Below, one piece after another: positions 1-8,649 of a stretch of 37,750 nt of DNA (position 1 is its first letter; each line of letters begins with the position of its first letter). Under the pieces are notes generated by a model. It was not told the origin of the DNA and searched no databases. It was given only the letters and a program-made list of their open reading frames with translations. A program made the translations under genes and the position numbers. Source of the stretch: an uncultured Flavobacteriaceae bacterium (GTDB lineage: Bacteria > Bacteroidota > Bacteroidia > Flavobacteriales > Flavobacteriaceae); assembly GCA_937923515.1 (NCBI GenBank), contig CALDUF010000049.1, positions 1 to 37,750 on the forward strand, given 5' to 3'.

Positions 1-1491
1 TTAGTACGAAAGAAAAAAGAAGGTGTTGCTATTGCAAATTATTTGAGTGAAAACGACATTCCAATTTTATCTTCAGAAACCCTATTAGTTGCAAATGCAC
101 CTCAAGTACTTTTTGTAAACAACATTTTAAAATTACTTACACAACCTGAAAATAACGAAGTAAAAATTGAAGTGTTACACTTTTTAAGCGACGCTTTTGA
201 TATAGAAGATAAACACGAGTTTTTTTCTAAATATATCCAACTAAATTTACCACACCTTTTTGAAGCCTTAAAACAATATGGCGTTTATATTACAGCTTCC
301 AGCATAATTCAATTACCACTATACGATTTGGTTGAAACTATTGCAAGAAGCTTTAACTTAGTAAAAACTCCTGATGCATACCTACAAAGCTATTTTGATT
401 TTGTTTTAGATTTTTATCAAAAAAAAGGCTCAGATATTTCATCCTTTCTTAACTATTTCGAAAAGAAAAAAGAAACCTTAAGTATCGTTTCACCCGAAGG
501 TAAAAATGCGGTTCAAATAATGACCATACATAAATCTAAAGGCTTAGAATTTAATGTAGTGATTTTTCCTTATGCAGATTTAGATCTTTACAAAGAAATA
601 GAACCTAAAGAGTGGTTTAATTTAGATAAAAGTACTTATGCTGGCTTTTCGCATACACTTTTAAACTTTAATGCTGATATGGAATATTTTGGCACACAAG
701 GTGCTACATTATTTGCGCAACACAAATCGCAACAGGAGTTAGATAACATAAATTTACTATACGTTGCATTAACACGTGCAAAAGCACAACTTCATATTAT
801 TTCAAAAAATGATGATAAATTAAAAGACGAATCCAAAAACAAAAAATATTCTGGATTGTTAATTAACTACTTAAAAAACTCAGGTATTTGGAACGGTAAT
901 GAAAATTCCTATTCTTTTGGTAATGCAAACAACATTGGCTTTACTTCTAACACCAATGCTGATGTATTAGAACAGAAACGTTTTACATCCACAGCAAAAG
1001 AAGATTTGAATATTAAAATTGTTACAAAATCAGGAGCTTTATGGGACACACGTCAACAAGATGCCATAGAAAAAGGTAATATTATTCATGATATTATGGC
1101 AAATATTAATACCATAGATGATGTTGAGAATGCCTTAAATGAATGTTATGCTAAATCTGAAATTACGGAATTACAAAAAGAACATATTAAAAACAGTATT
1201 ATAAAAATAGTAAATCATCCAGAACTAAAATCTTTTTATTCTAATGACTATATTATATATAATGAAAGAGATATCATTACTAATACTGGAAGAATAGTAC
1301 GTCCAGACCGCTTGGTTATCAATAATAAAGAGAAAACTGCTGTAATTATTGATTATAAGACCGGAGAAGCACAACAAAATCATGTCAGTCAAATAAAGGA
1401 TTACGATTTTATTCTGACAGAAATTGGTTATTCTATTAGAAAAAAAATTCTCATATATATTAATGAGGGTATTTCCTTAAAAATCATTTAA
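1..1491 (+). CDS. UvrD/RecB-type helicase-nuclease (AddA-like), C-terminal part
   Basis: The reading frame is open from the first base, so the 5' end lies outside the window and the TTG at 43 is not a real start. The visible part has the late superfamily 1 helicase motifs: motif V region IMTIHKSKGLEFNVVIFP (about nt 520-570) and motif VI LLYVALTRAKAQLHII (about nt 755-805). A C-terminal PD-(D/E)XK nuclease domain follows, with H in GNIIHDIMANI, D in RPDRL and the IDYKTGE motif (Asp codon at nt 1351). Helicase motifs followed by a RecB-type nuclease domain fit AddA, the ATP-driven motor and nuclease that resects double-strand breaks for RecA loading. The AddB-like partner lies at 3142, with ompA between. 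The N-terminal Walker A cannot be seen. No clear terminator follows. Confidence 0.9.
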   Translation, partial: LVRKKKEGVAIANYLSENDIPILSSETLLVANAPQVLFVNNILKLLTQPENNEVKIEVLHFLSDAFDIEDKHEFFSKYIQLNLPHLFEALKQYGVYITASSIIQLPLYDLVETIARSFNLVKTPDAYLQSYFDFVLDFYQKKGSDISSFLNYFEKKKETLSIVSPEGKNAVQIMTIHKSKGLEFNVVIFPYADLDLYKEIEPKEWFNLDKSTYAGFSHTLLNFNADMEYFGTQGATLFAQHKSQQELDNINLLYVALTRAKAQLHIISKNDDKLKDESKNKKYSGLLINYLKNSGIWNGNENSYSFGNANNIGFTSNTNADVLEQKRFTSTAKEDLNIKIVTKSGALWDTRQQDAIEKGNIIHDIMANINTIDDVENALNECYAKSEITELQKEHIKNSIIKIVNHPELKSFYSNDYIIYNERDIITNTGRIVRPDRLVINNKEKTAVIIDYKTGEAQQNHVSQIKDYDFILTEIGYSIRKKILIYINEGISLKII

Positions 1492-1593
1492 AATTAAAGG
1501 ATTAAAATGTACTCATTTGCAAAAAAAGTTATCTAAAATCATTCTGAAATAAGCATGAATACAGGTAATCTTCATTTTTTTTATATATTTGTC

Positions 1594-1624
1594 TTTGTTA
1601 ATAATATTTAACAACTTACTTTTG
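1594..1624 (+). promoter_or_regulatory. Bacteroidota sigma-A-type promoter of ompA
   Basis: TTTG at 1594-1597, exactly 19 nt, then TACTTTTG at 1617-1624. This matches the Bacteroidota consensus TTTG-N19-TAnnTTTG at every fixed position. Transcription would start near 1630, leaving a leader of about 30 nt before the ATG at 1660. Confidence 0.8.
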
Positions 1625-1659
1625 TTCTCAATTAACACTTAAAAATTAAACTTTTGAAT

Positions 1660-3063
1660 ATGAAAAATCTTAGCCGATTATTGTTCGCTATGTTGCTTGT
1701 ACTAGGTTATAGCAACGTTGATGCGCAAGACAAAAACAACCCTTGGCAAATTACATTAGGAATTAATGCAGTAGATGCTTATCCTACAGGTGATGGTCTA
1801 CTTACAACAGGAGGTACTGCAAGTGAATCTTTCTTTGAAGAGTTCGCCAACGTTTCTGATCATTATAATATTTTACCTTCTTTATCTACAGTTTCTGTTT
1901 CTAAGTATATAGGAAATGGGTTTTCTTTTGGAGTAGCAGGTTCATTAAACAAAATTGAAAAATGGGGTGATGTACCTGGTGCAGTACCAGATGAAACAAG
2001 CAACGTTGATGATTTATCATACTATGGTTTAGACGGTACTATTAAGTACGGTATTGGTGAAGCACTTGAATGGAAAACTTTCGATCCTTTCGTAGGTATT
2101 GGTGGTGGTTACACTTGGATAGATGAAATTGGAGCTGGTACTTTAAACGGTACTTTAGGTTTCAACCTTTGGTTTAACGAAAACATTGGTTTAACCATCC
2201 AAACATCTTACAAACATGCTTTCGAAGATTTTCTTGATACACATTTCCAACATACTGCAGGTCTTTCTATCAGATTTGGTGGGACTGATACTGACGGTGA
2301 TGGAATATACGATAAAGACGATGCTTGTCCAGACGTTGCTGGTTTAGAAGCATTTAATGGTTGTCCTGATACTGACGGCGATGGTATAGAAGATAGTAAA
2401 GATGATTGTCCTAATGAAGCTGGTTCAGCTGAATTTAACGGTTGTCCTGATGGCGATGGTGATGGTATTGTTGATAAAGATGATAACTGTCCTACTGTTG
2501 CTGGTTTAAAATCTTTAGCTGGTTGTCCAGATGCTGATGGTGACGGTGTTACTGATGCTGACGATAAGTGTCCAGATGAAGCTGGTCCTGCTGCAAATAA
2601 AGGATGTCCATGGGCAGATGCTGATGGCGACGGTGTATTAGATAAAGATGATAAGTGTGTTGACGTTAAAGGTACTGTTGCTAACAATGGTTGTCCTGAA
2701 GTAACTGAGCAAGTTCAAGCTACTTTAAATGAGTATGCTAAAACTATCTTATTTGATACTGGAAAATCAACTATCAAAGCTCAATCTGCAGCTGTATTAG
2801 GAGATATTATTGCAATACTTAAAGAATACCCAACTGCTAAGTTTACAGTAGAAGGACATACTGATAGTGTAGGTAGCGATACTTTAAATCAAAGATTATC
2901 TGATTCTAGAGCTAATTCAGTAAAAGAATATTTAGTTACAAATGGTATTGATGCATTTAGATTATCTGCTCTTGGATATGGAGAGACTAGACCAATCGAT
3001 TCTAACAAAACTAGAGCTGGTAGAGCAAACAACAGACGTGTAGAAATTAACTTAGCAAAATAA
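1660..3063 (+). CDS. OmpA-family outer membrane protein with thrombospondin type 3 repeats
   Basis: 467 residues from the ATG at 1660; an in-frame TTG at 1654 is less likely because the ATG begins a clean signal peptide ([16 protein letters not shown], cleavage after DA near residue 22). Residues about 25-208 resemble an eight-stranded outer membrane barrel. Residues about 210-345 hold five calcium-binding type 3 repeats of the form DTDGDGI..DDxCP. The last 110 residues are the OmpA peptidoglycan-binding domain ([41 protein letters not shown]). The role is anchoring the outer membrane to peptidoglycan. It is monocistronic by signals: exact promoter upstream and strong terminator downstream, although it separates two recombination genes. 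Coding sequence looks complete and normal. Confidence 0.95.
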   Translation: MKNLSRLLFAMLLVLGYSNVDAQDKNNPWQITLGINAVDAYPTGDGLLTTGGTASESFFEEFANVSDHYNILPSLSTVSVSKYIGNGFSFGVAGSLNKIEKWGDVPGAVPDETSNVDDLSYYGLDGTIKYGIGEALEWKTFDPFVGIGGGYTWIDEIGAGTLNGTLGFNLWFNENIGLTIQTSYKHAFEDFLDTHFQHTAGLSIRFGGTDTDGDGIYDKDDACPDVAGLEAFNGCPDTDGDGIEDSKDDCPNEAGSAEFNGCPDGDGDGIVDKDDNCPTVAGLKSLAGCPDADGDGVTDADDKCPDEAGPAANKGCPWADADGDGVLDKDDKCVDVKGTVANNGCPEVTEQVQATLNEYAKTILFDTGKSTIKAQSAAVLGDIIAILKEYPTAKFTVEGHTDSVGSDTLNQRLSDSRANSVKEYLVTNGIDAFRLSALGYGETRPIDSNKTRAGRANNRRVEINLAK

Positions 3064-3096
3064 TAGCTGCTAATTAATTATATAAATAGATAAGTT

Positions 3097-3129
3097 AAAA
3101 AACGCTTCGGAATATCCGAAGCGTTTTTT
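3097..3129 (+). terminator. Rho-independent terminator of ompA
   Basis: AACGCTTCGG (3101-3110), loop AATAT, CCGAAGCGTT (3116-3125): a perfect 10-bp stem, extended by flanking A and T runs and followed by a T run. It ends only 12 nt before the ATG of the next gene. Confidence 0.9.
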
Positions 3130-3141
3130 ATTTTTATACAT

Positions 3142-5895
3142 ATGACTAATTTTATTTTTGATGTTTTAAAAGATTTAAAAAAAGAAAATTATAATCTTTC
3201 AGAACTTACATTTATACTTCCAAGTAAACGTGCTGGATTATTTTTAAAACACCAAATAGCTAAGGTAAACTTAAAAACGCTTTTTGCGCCCAAGATATTA
3301 AGCATTGAGGAATTTGTTGAGGAATTGTCGCAACTTAAAAGCATACCCAATACCGATTTACTTTTTGAGTTTTATACCACATACCAAAAACTAACTGAAA
3401 AATCTCAACAAGACACTTTTGAGTCTTTTTCTAAATGGGCACAAATTTTATTACAAGACTTTAATGAAATTGACCGCTACTTAATACCGCAACAACAAAT
3501 CTTTAAATATTTAGCCGCAGTACAGGAAGTAAACCACTGGTCGTTAGAAGAAAACCAAACAGAATTTATTAAAAACTACTTGTCGTTTTGGAACAAACTG
3601 CCCATATATTATGAGCATTTTACAACAACATTAATTAATAAAAATATTGGTTACCAAGGCTTAATTTACAGAGAAGCTGTCGAAAATATTCAATCTTATA
3701 TTGAAAACAAGAATAATGACAAACTCATTTTTTTAGGTTTTAATGCTTTAAATACTGCTGAGGAAACCATAATTCAAGAGTTGTTGCAGAACGATCTTGC
3801 AAAAATATATTGGGATATAGACAGCGTATTCATCAATAACCCCAAACATGACGCTGGCCTTTTTACAAGAACACATAAAGCAAACTGGAATTATTTTAGA
3901 AACAATTCTTTTAATTGGATTACTAAACATTATTCTAAAGAAAAAACAATATCTGCTTTTGGAATTCCAAAAAACGTTGGACAAGCAAAATATATTGGCG
4001 AACTGCTTGAGAGTTTACAACAAGAAGATAACAGCTTATCGCATACAGCGGTAGTTTTAGGTGATGAAAACTTGCTTACACCTGTTTTAAATGCATTACC
4101 TTCAAGCATAGAGGCTTTGAATATTACCATGGGATTTCCTTTAAAATCCATTCCTTTAGCATCGCTTTTCGAAAACCTATTTCGCATTCATAAAAATGCT
4201 TCAGGTAGTTATTATTACAAAGATGTTCTTGCAATTGTGTCGCATCAATTTATAAGGCCACTTTTACTTTTGGATACTGTTGATGCTGCTAACAAAATTA
4301 TAGCTCATATAAATACTAATAATATAACCTATATTAAAACCGAACAGTTAAAAGCCATAGCACCAAAGCACGAAAATATAATAGATTTACTGTTTTATGG
4401 CTGGCAAACTTCTGTAGAAAGTGCACTATCTAACTGTACAAATATAATTTTTACATTAAAATCGTATTTAGATAAAGACAAGTCATCAAATAGATTGTCT
4501 CTAGAATATTTATATCGATTCAATACCTTATTCAACGAAATACTTAGATTAAATTTAGAATATAACCATATTAAAGATGTGTCGGCTTTACACAATGTTT
4601 ATAAAGAATTGTTGAGTTCTGAAACACTGGATTTTCAAGGAGAACCACTTGAAGGCTTGCAAATAATGGGAATGTTAGAATCTCGAGTTTTAGATTTCGA
4701 AACCATTATAATAGCATCAGTAAACGAAGGTATATTGCCCGCTGGAAAAAGTAATAATTCTTTTATACCGTTTGATGTAAAGCTGGAGAAAAGGCTACCA
4801 ACTTATAAAGAAAAAGACGCTGTATACACCTATCATTTTTACAGGCTTTTACAACGCGCTAAACGTGTATTTATTCTTTACAATACCGAAGCTGATATGC
4901 TCACAGGAGGTGAAAAAAGCCGATTTATAACACAGTTAGAATTAGAGGGTATACATCATATAAACCATCAAATAGTTTCGCCTAAAGTTCCTGTTATTAC
5001 ACAAAATGTAAAGATTATTAAAAAAACAGATGCACTTTTAAAGGCTATTTTATCACTTTCAAAACGTGGGTTTTCGCCGTCGTCTCTAACAAATTATATG
5101 AGAAATCCCATTGATTTCTATTATCAAAAAATATTGAAAATAAGAGAGTATGATGATGTAGAAGAAACCGTGGCAGCAAACACCTTAGGCACAGTGGTAC
5201 ATAACACGTTAGAAGATTTTTACAAACCGTTTATTGGCAATATATTAACGGTAGAGGTTATTAAAAAGTTGATACCAAAAATTGAAACACGTGTTTTATT
5301 TCATTTTAAAAATGAATATAAAGAAGGTGACATTTCAAAAGGAAAAAACCTTATTGTATTTGAGATTGCAAAACGTTATGTGTTAAACTTTCTTAATACT
5401 GAAATTGAGAGTATAACCGCTGGAAACGAGATAAAAATTCTTCAAATTGAAGCAAATAATGACATAGACATACATCTAGACGAACTAGAATTTCCGGTAA
5501 AACTCACTGGAAAAGTTGATAGAGTAGATCAATTTAACGGCACTTTAAGAATAATTGATTATAAAACTGGAAACGTTCAGCAAAATCAAGTAGAAGTTAT
5601 AGATTGGGAAGACATTACAACAGACTACAAAAAATACAGTAAAAGTTTTCAGATATTAGCTTATGCGTATATGATGTACAAATCTAATAACGTCAGTCTT
5701 CCTATTGAAGCTGGTATTATTTCATTTAAGAATTTAAATTCTGGCGTTCTAAAATTTGCAAAAAAAGAGCATACAAGAGGGAAGAAAAATACATTAATCA
5801 CATTAGAAACTATTGCTGCATTCGAGATAGAATTAAAAGCACTTATTTTAGAAATATGCAATCCTAATATTGATTTTATAGAAAAAGACGTATAA
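3142..5895 (+). CDS. AddB-like PD-(D/E)XK nuclease / inactive helicase
   Basis: 917 residues. The N-terminus has an UvrD-like beginning (LPSKRAGLFLKHQIA, residues about 27-41) but no Walker A GxGKT, as expected for AddB, whose helicase core does not hydrolyse ATP. The C-terminal nuclease domain is complete: H687 in GTVVHNTLEDF, D793 in GKVDRVDQ, D806 and K808 in IDYKTG. It should act with the AddA-like protein ending at 1491 in double-strand-break processing. AddB proteins of Firmicutes carry four cysteines binding an iron-sulfur cluster around this nuclease. Here the first is replaced (N655 in SSLTNYMRNPIDF) and no CxxC cluster follows, so the cluster is probably absent. There is no visible promoter between the ompA terminator and this ATG. 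Confidence 0.88.
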   Translation: MTNFIFDVLKDLKKENYNLSELTFILPSKRAGLFLKHQIAKVNLKTLFAPKILSIEEFVEELSQLKSIPNTDLLFEFYTTYQKLTEKSQQDTFESFSKWAQILLQDFNEIDRYLIPQQQIFKYLAAVQEVNHWSLEENQTEFIKNYLSFWNKLPIYYEHFTTTLINKNIGYQGLIYREAVENIQSYIENKNNDKLIFLGFNALNTAEETIIQELLQNDLAKIYWDIDSVFINNPKHDAGLFTRTHKANWNYFRNNSFNWITKHYSKEKTISAFGIPKNVGQAKYIGELLESLQQEDNSLSHTAVVLGDENLLTPVLNALPSSIEALNITMGFPLKSIPLASLFENLFRIHKNASGSYYYKDVLAIVSHQFIRPLLLLDTVDAANKIIAHINTNNITYIKTEQLKAIAPKHENIIDLLFYGWQTSVESALSNCTNIIFTLKSYLDKDKSSNRLSLEYLYRFNTLFNEILRLNLEYNHIKDVSALHNVYKELLSSETLDFQGEPLEGLQIMGMLESRVLDFETIIIASVNEGILPAGKSNNSFIPFDVKLEKRLPTYKEKDAVYTYHFYRLLQRAKRVFILYNTEADMLTGGEKSRFITQLELEGIHHINHQIVSPKVPVITQNVKIIKKTDALLKAILSLSKRGFSPSSLTNYMRNPIDFYYQKILKIREYDDVEETVAANTLGTVVHNTLEDFYKPFIGNILTVEVIKKLIPKIETRVLFHFKNEYKEGDISKGKNLIVFEIAKRYVLNFLNTEIESITAGNEIKILQIEANNDIDIHLDELEFPVKLTGKVDRVDQFNGTLRIIDYKTGNVQQNQVEVIDWEDITTDYKKYSKSFQILAYAYMMYKSNNVSLPIEAGIISFKNLNSGVLKFAKKEHTRGKKNTLITLETIAAFEIELKALILEICNPNIDFIEKDV

Positions 5896-5901
5896 CCCGC
5901 T

Positions 5902-6744
5902 ATGAAAATTATAAAAAATAGTAGTATTGAAGGTAAACATAAAAAGCCTATTGTAACAGATGTATTTTATCACCCAAACGATACGCCAAAACCAATAGTC
6001 ATATTCTGCCATGGTTACAAAGGATTTAAAGATTGGGGTGCTTGGGATTTAATGGCAAAAGGAATTGCTAATGCAGGTTACTTTTTTATAAAATTTAATT
6101 TTTCGCATAACGGCGGTACACTAGAGCAACCTATAGACTTTCCAGATTTAGAAGCCTTTGGTAACAACAATTACACAAAAGAGCTTGACGATTTAGAATC
6201 TGTGATGGATTGGATTTGTCAAAATTCAGAATTTAAAACCAATAGTAATACAAACAACATTACTTTAATAGGACATAGCAGAGGTGGCGGCATTGTAACC
6301 ATAAAAGCCGAAGAAGATCCTCGTGTTTCGAAAGTAATTAGTCTTGCAGGTGTATGCCACTACGATAAAAGAAGCTCAACCATAGGAACACTAGAACAAT
6401 GGAAAAAAGATGGCGTAAAATACATAATGAATGGCCGTACAAAACAGCAAATGCCGCACTATTATCAATTTTATGAAGACTTTATAACAAATAAAGAAAG
6501 GCTTACTATAAAACGTGCTGTTTCGAATTTAAAAATTCCTTATCTCATTATACATGGTGATAAAGACACTAGTGTTTTGTTAGAAGAAGCTATACAACTG
6601 CATTCTTGGAATAAAACAAGTAAATTTGAAATTATTGAAAATGCAGATCACGTATTTAACGCAAGACACCCTTGGGTTAAAACAGCAATGCCTGAACCGT
6701 TAAAAAATGTTACTGCGCTTATTATAAACTTTATAAAACAATAA
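5902..6744 (+). CDS. Alpha/beta hydrolase
   Basis: 280 residues, starting 6 nt after the AddB-like gene and so probably co-transcribed with it. It shows the full alpha/beta hydrolase layout: oxyanion region FCHGYKGFKDWG (35-46), nucleophile elbow GHSRGG with Ser126, Asp220 or Asp222 in IIHGDKDTS, and His250 in NADHVF. There is no signal peptide, so it is cytoplasmic. It resembles the dienelactone-hydrolase/prolyl-oligopeptidase type of serine esterase. The substrate cannot be told from sequence. It ends 1 nt before the glpD start, so it belongs to the same transcript. Confidence 0.85.
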   Translation: MKIIKNSSIEGKHKKPIVTDVFYHPNDTPKPIVIFCHGYKGFKDWGAWDLMAKGIANAGYFFIKFNFSHNGGTLEQPIDFPDLEAFGNNNYTKELDDLESVMDWICQNSEFKTNSNTNNITLIGHSRGGGIVTIKAEEDPRVSKVISLAGVCHYDKRSSTIGTLEQWKKDGVKYIMNGRTKQQMPHYYQFYEDFITNKERLTIKRAVSNLKIPYLIIHGDKDTSVLLEEAIQLHSWNKTSKFEIIENADHVFNARHPWVKTAMPEPLKNVTALIINFIKQ

Positions 6745-6745
6745 A

Positions 6746-8422
6746 TTGAACACTTCAACCTTTTCTGTTTTACACAGAACGTCTCAAATACAAAAACTTA
6801 AAACCGAAGTTTTTGATTTAGCCATAATTGGCGGTGGTATTACTGGCGCTGGTATTGCACTTGATGCTTCAGCAAGAGGTCTTAAGGTGTGTTTAGTAGA
6901 AAAAAATGATTTTGCTTCTGGCACTAGTAATAAATCTACAAAACTTATTCATGGTGGTTTACGTTATTTAAAGAATTTTGAGATTAGTTTAGTTCGAGAA
7001 TCAGGATCAGAACGTGCCATTGTTCACAATCTTGCACCACACTTAGTAACACCTCAAAAAATGCTATTACCACTGGTAGAAGGCGGCACCTATGGTAAAC
7101 TTATGACAGCACTAGGTTTAAAGGTTTACGATTTTTTAGCTGATGTTAAAGGTGACGATCGCAGAAAAATGCTCGACAAACAAGAAACGCTCACTCAAGA
7201 ACCCTTGCTAGATGAAAAAACTGTTGTGGGTGGCGGACTTTATGCTGAATATAAAACAGATGATGCCCGATTAGCCATTGAAATTTTAAAAAATGCAGCA
7301 GCACTAGGAGCAACTTTAATTAACTATTGTGAAATGACTGCGTTTAACTATAATGCAAACTCAAAAATTGAGAGTTTAAATTGTACAGACATAAACACAA
7401 GCGAGGTATTTACCGTTAAAGCCAAAAGTTATTTATCTGCAGCTGGCCCGTGGGTAGATACCATTAGAAAAAAGGACAATTCTATTAATAAAAGGCGTTT
7501 GCATCTTACAAAAGGTGTGCACTTGGTATTTCCTTTTGAAAAACTACCTGTAAAACAATCGGTGTATTTTGATGTGTCTGATGGTAGAATGGTATTTGCT
7601 ATTCCAAGAGGGCGCGTAACCTATGTTGGCACTACAGACACTGATTACTCTGGAGACTTAGACCGTATTGTTACTACACAACAAGATGCCAACTACCTAC
7701 TAAACGCTGTAAATAATACATTTAAAACTGTAAAATTAACGCTAAATGATATAGAATCGAGTTGGGCAGGATTACGACCATTAATTCATGAGGAAAATAC
7801 ATCGGCTTCAGAATTATCCAGGAAAGATGAAATATTCGTATCAAAAAGTGGCTTAATATCTATGGCTGGCGGTAAGCTTACAGGCTACAGAAAAATGGCA
7901 TATAGAGCTTTAGAAACTGTGTTAAAAACGTATTCTAAAGAACATAATACAAGCGCATTACTAGAACCTACTACAGCAACAATTTCGTTAGTACAACCGC
8001 CGCTCAACTCTAGCAAAGACATAGCAGCATATCAACAAGAGCTAACAGATAAATTACTGCGAATAGGGATTTCAGAAGCATATTATGCCAACTATTTGTG
8101 CAGATATTATGGTAAACAGGCTGACACTATTATTAAAAAAATACATGATTTTGAATCTCACAACCCTTTAGAAAATCTAATTAGAGCCGAGGCGTGGTTT
8201 GGTGTGCATTTTGAAATGGTAAATAGCCTCAACGACTTTTTTATAAGACGTACTGGCCGCTTGTATTTTGATATCGCTAGCATCTACAAATTTAAAGATA
8301 GTGTTACAAAGGATATTGCATTACTTTTGAACTGGAGTAGCGAAAGAACAAAAAACGAAATAGCACTATTAGAGTTGGCACTTGAAGATGCTACAACATT
8401 TTACAACGAAGAATTCAAATAA
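6746..8422 (+). CDS. glpD: FAD-dependent glycerol-3-phosphate dehydrogenase
   Basis: 558 residues, the usual length. The N-terminal Rossmann FAD-binding motif is IIGGGITGAGIALDASARG (residues 27-45), followed by VEKNDFASGTSNKSTKLIHG, the GlpD/GlpA family signature. Also typical are TYVGTTDTDY and AGLRPLI. It oxidises sn-glycerol 3-phosphate to dihydroxyacetone phosphate at the inner membrane and passes electrons to quinone. The start is a TTG one base after the preceding stop; no in-frame ATG precedes the FAD motif, so TTG is likely genuine and translation may be coupled. A terminator follows directly. No glycerol kinase or glycerol facilitator gene is in the window. Confidence 0.92.
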   Translation: MNTSTFSVLHRTSQIQKLKTEVFDLAIIGGGITGAGIALDASARGLKVCLVEKNDFASGTSNKSTKLIHGGLRYLKNFEISLVRESGSERAIVHNLAPHLVTPQKMLLPLVEGGTYGKLMTALGLKVYDFLADVKGDDRRKMLDKQETLTQEPLLDEKTVVGGGLYAEYKTDDARLAIEILKNAAALGATLINYCEMTAFNYNANSKIESLNCTDINTSEVFTVKAKSYLSAAGPWVDTIRKKDNSINKRRLHLTKGVHLVFPFEKLPVKQSVYFDVSDGRMVFAIPRGRVTYVGTTDTDYSGDLDRIVTTQQDANYLLNAVNNTFKTVKLTLNDIESSWAGLRPLIHEENTSASELSRKDEIFVSKSGLISMAGGKLTGYRKMAYRALETVLKTYSKEHNTSALLEPTTATISLVQPPLNSSKDIAAYQQELTDKLLRIGISEAYYANYLCRYYGKQADTIIKKIHDFESHNPLENLIRAEAWFGVHFEMVNSLNDFFIRRTGRLYFDIASIYKFKDSVTKDIALLLNWSSERTKNEIALLELALEDATTFYNEEFK

Positions 8423-8453
8423 AAAAAGCAATATCAAACGATATTGCTTTTTT
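8423..8453. terminator. Two-way terminator between glpD and tRNA-Ala
   Basis: A-tract, then GCAATATC (8428-8435), loop AAAC, GATATTGC (8440-8447), then a T-tract. A and T tracts flank the stem on both sides, so it can end glpD on the plus strand and the convergent tRNA-Ala transcript on the minus strand. The tRNA 3' end lies 5 nt away. Confidence 0.88.
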
Positions 8454-8457
8454 AATG

Positions 8458-8531
8458 TGGAGAAGATCGGATTCGAACCGACGACCTCTTGACTGCCAGT
8501 CAAGCGCTCTAGCCAACTGAGCTACATCCCC
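8458..8531 (-). tRNA. tRNA-Ala, anticodon GGC
   Basis: Read on the minus strand: acceptor GGGGATG pairs with CTTCTCC with a G3:U70 wobble, the alanine identity element. The D arm has GCTC/GAGC. The anticodon stem CTTGA/TCAAG holds the loop CTGGCAG, giving anticodon GGC (reads GCC/GCU). The T loop is TTCGAAT and the discriminator is A73. There is one U-U mismatch in the acceptor (positions 6 and 67). CCA is not encoded, as is common in this phylum. Confidence 0.95.
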
Positions 8532-8543
8532 ATTGTGTTATTT
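8507..8543 (-). repeat. Left copy of 37-bp direct repeat (tRNA-Ala 5' part plus flank)
   Basis: This copy covers the first 25 nt of the intact tRNA-Ala and the 12 nt before it. The other copy is at 15572-15608 in the same orientation, with one difference (G at 8519, A at 15584). Together they bracket the minus-strand gene block 8650-15154. Confidence 0.9.
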
Positions 8544-8598
8544 ACAGCCTCTAAAACCATGCACCGTGTAAAACAACTAAGATATTTATGTTATGCCA

Positions 8599-8634
8599 CA
8601 AATGTATGCATTTGGAAGTAAAAACTACTACAAA
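8599..8634 (-). promoter_or_regulatory. Candidate promoter of tRNA-Ala
   Basis: On the minus strand, TACATTTG (8606 down to 8599) matches TAnnTTTG exactly. TTTG at 8634-8631 lies 24 nt upstream, longer than the usual 19-21, so the -33 assignment is uncertain. A start near 8592 would give a tRNA leader of about 60 nt. The element lies inside the bracketed segment, next to the ATP-grasp gene end. Confidence 0.4.
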
Positions 8635-8649
8635 AACTATACTGCTAAA

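Noticed and set aside
2208-2687. Minus-strand frame encoding Pro/Ser-rich repeats
   Set aside because: It is the reverse reading of the calcium-binding type 3 repeats of OmpA; the repeats arise from the Asp-Gly-Asp codons and no start signals exist.
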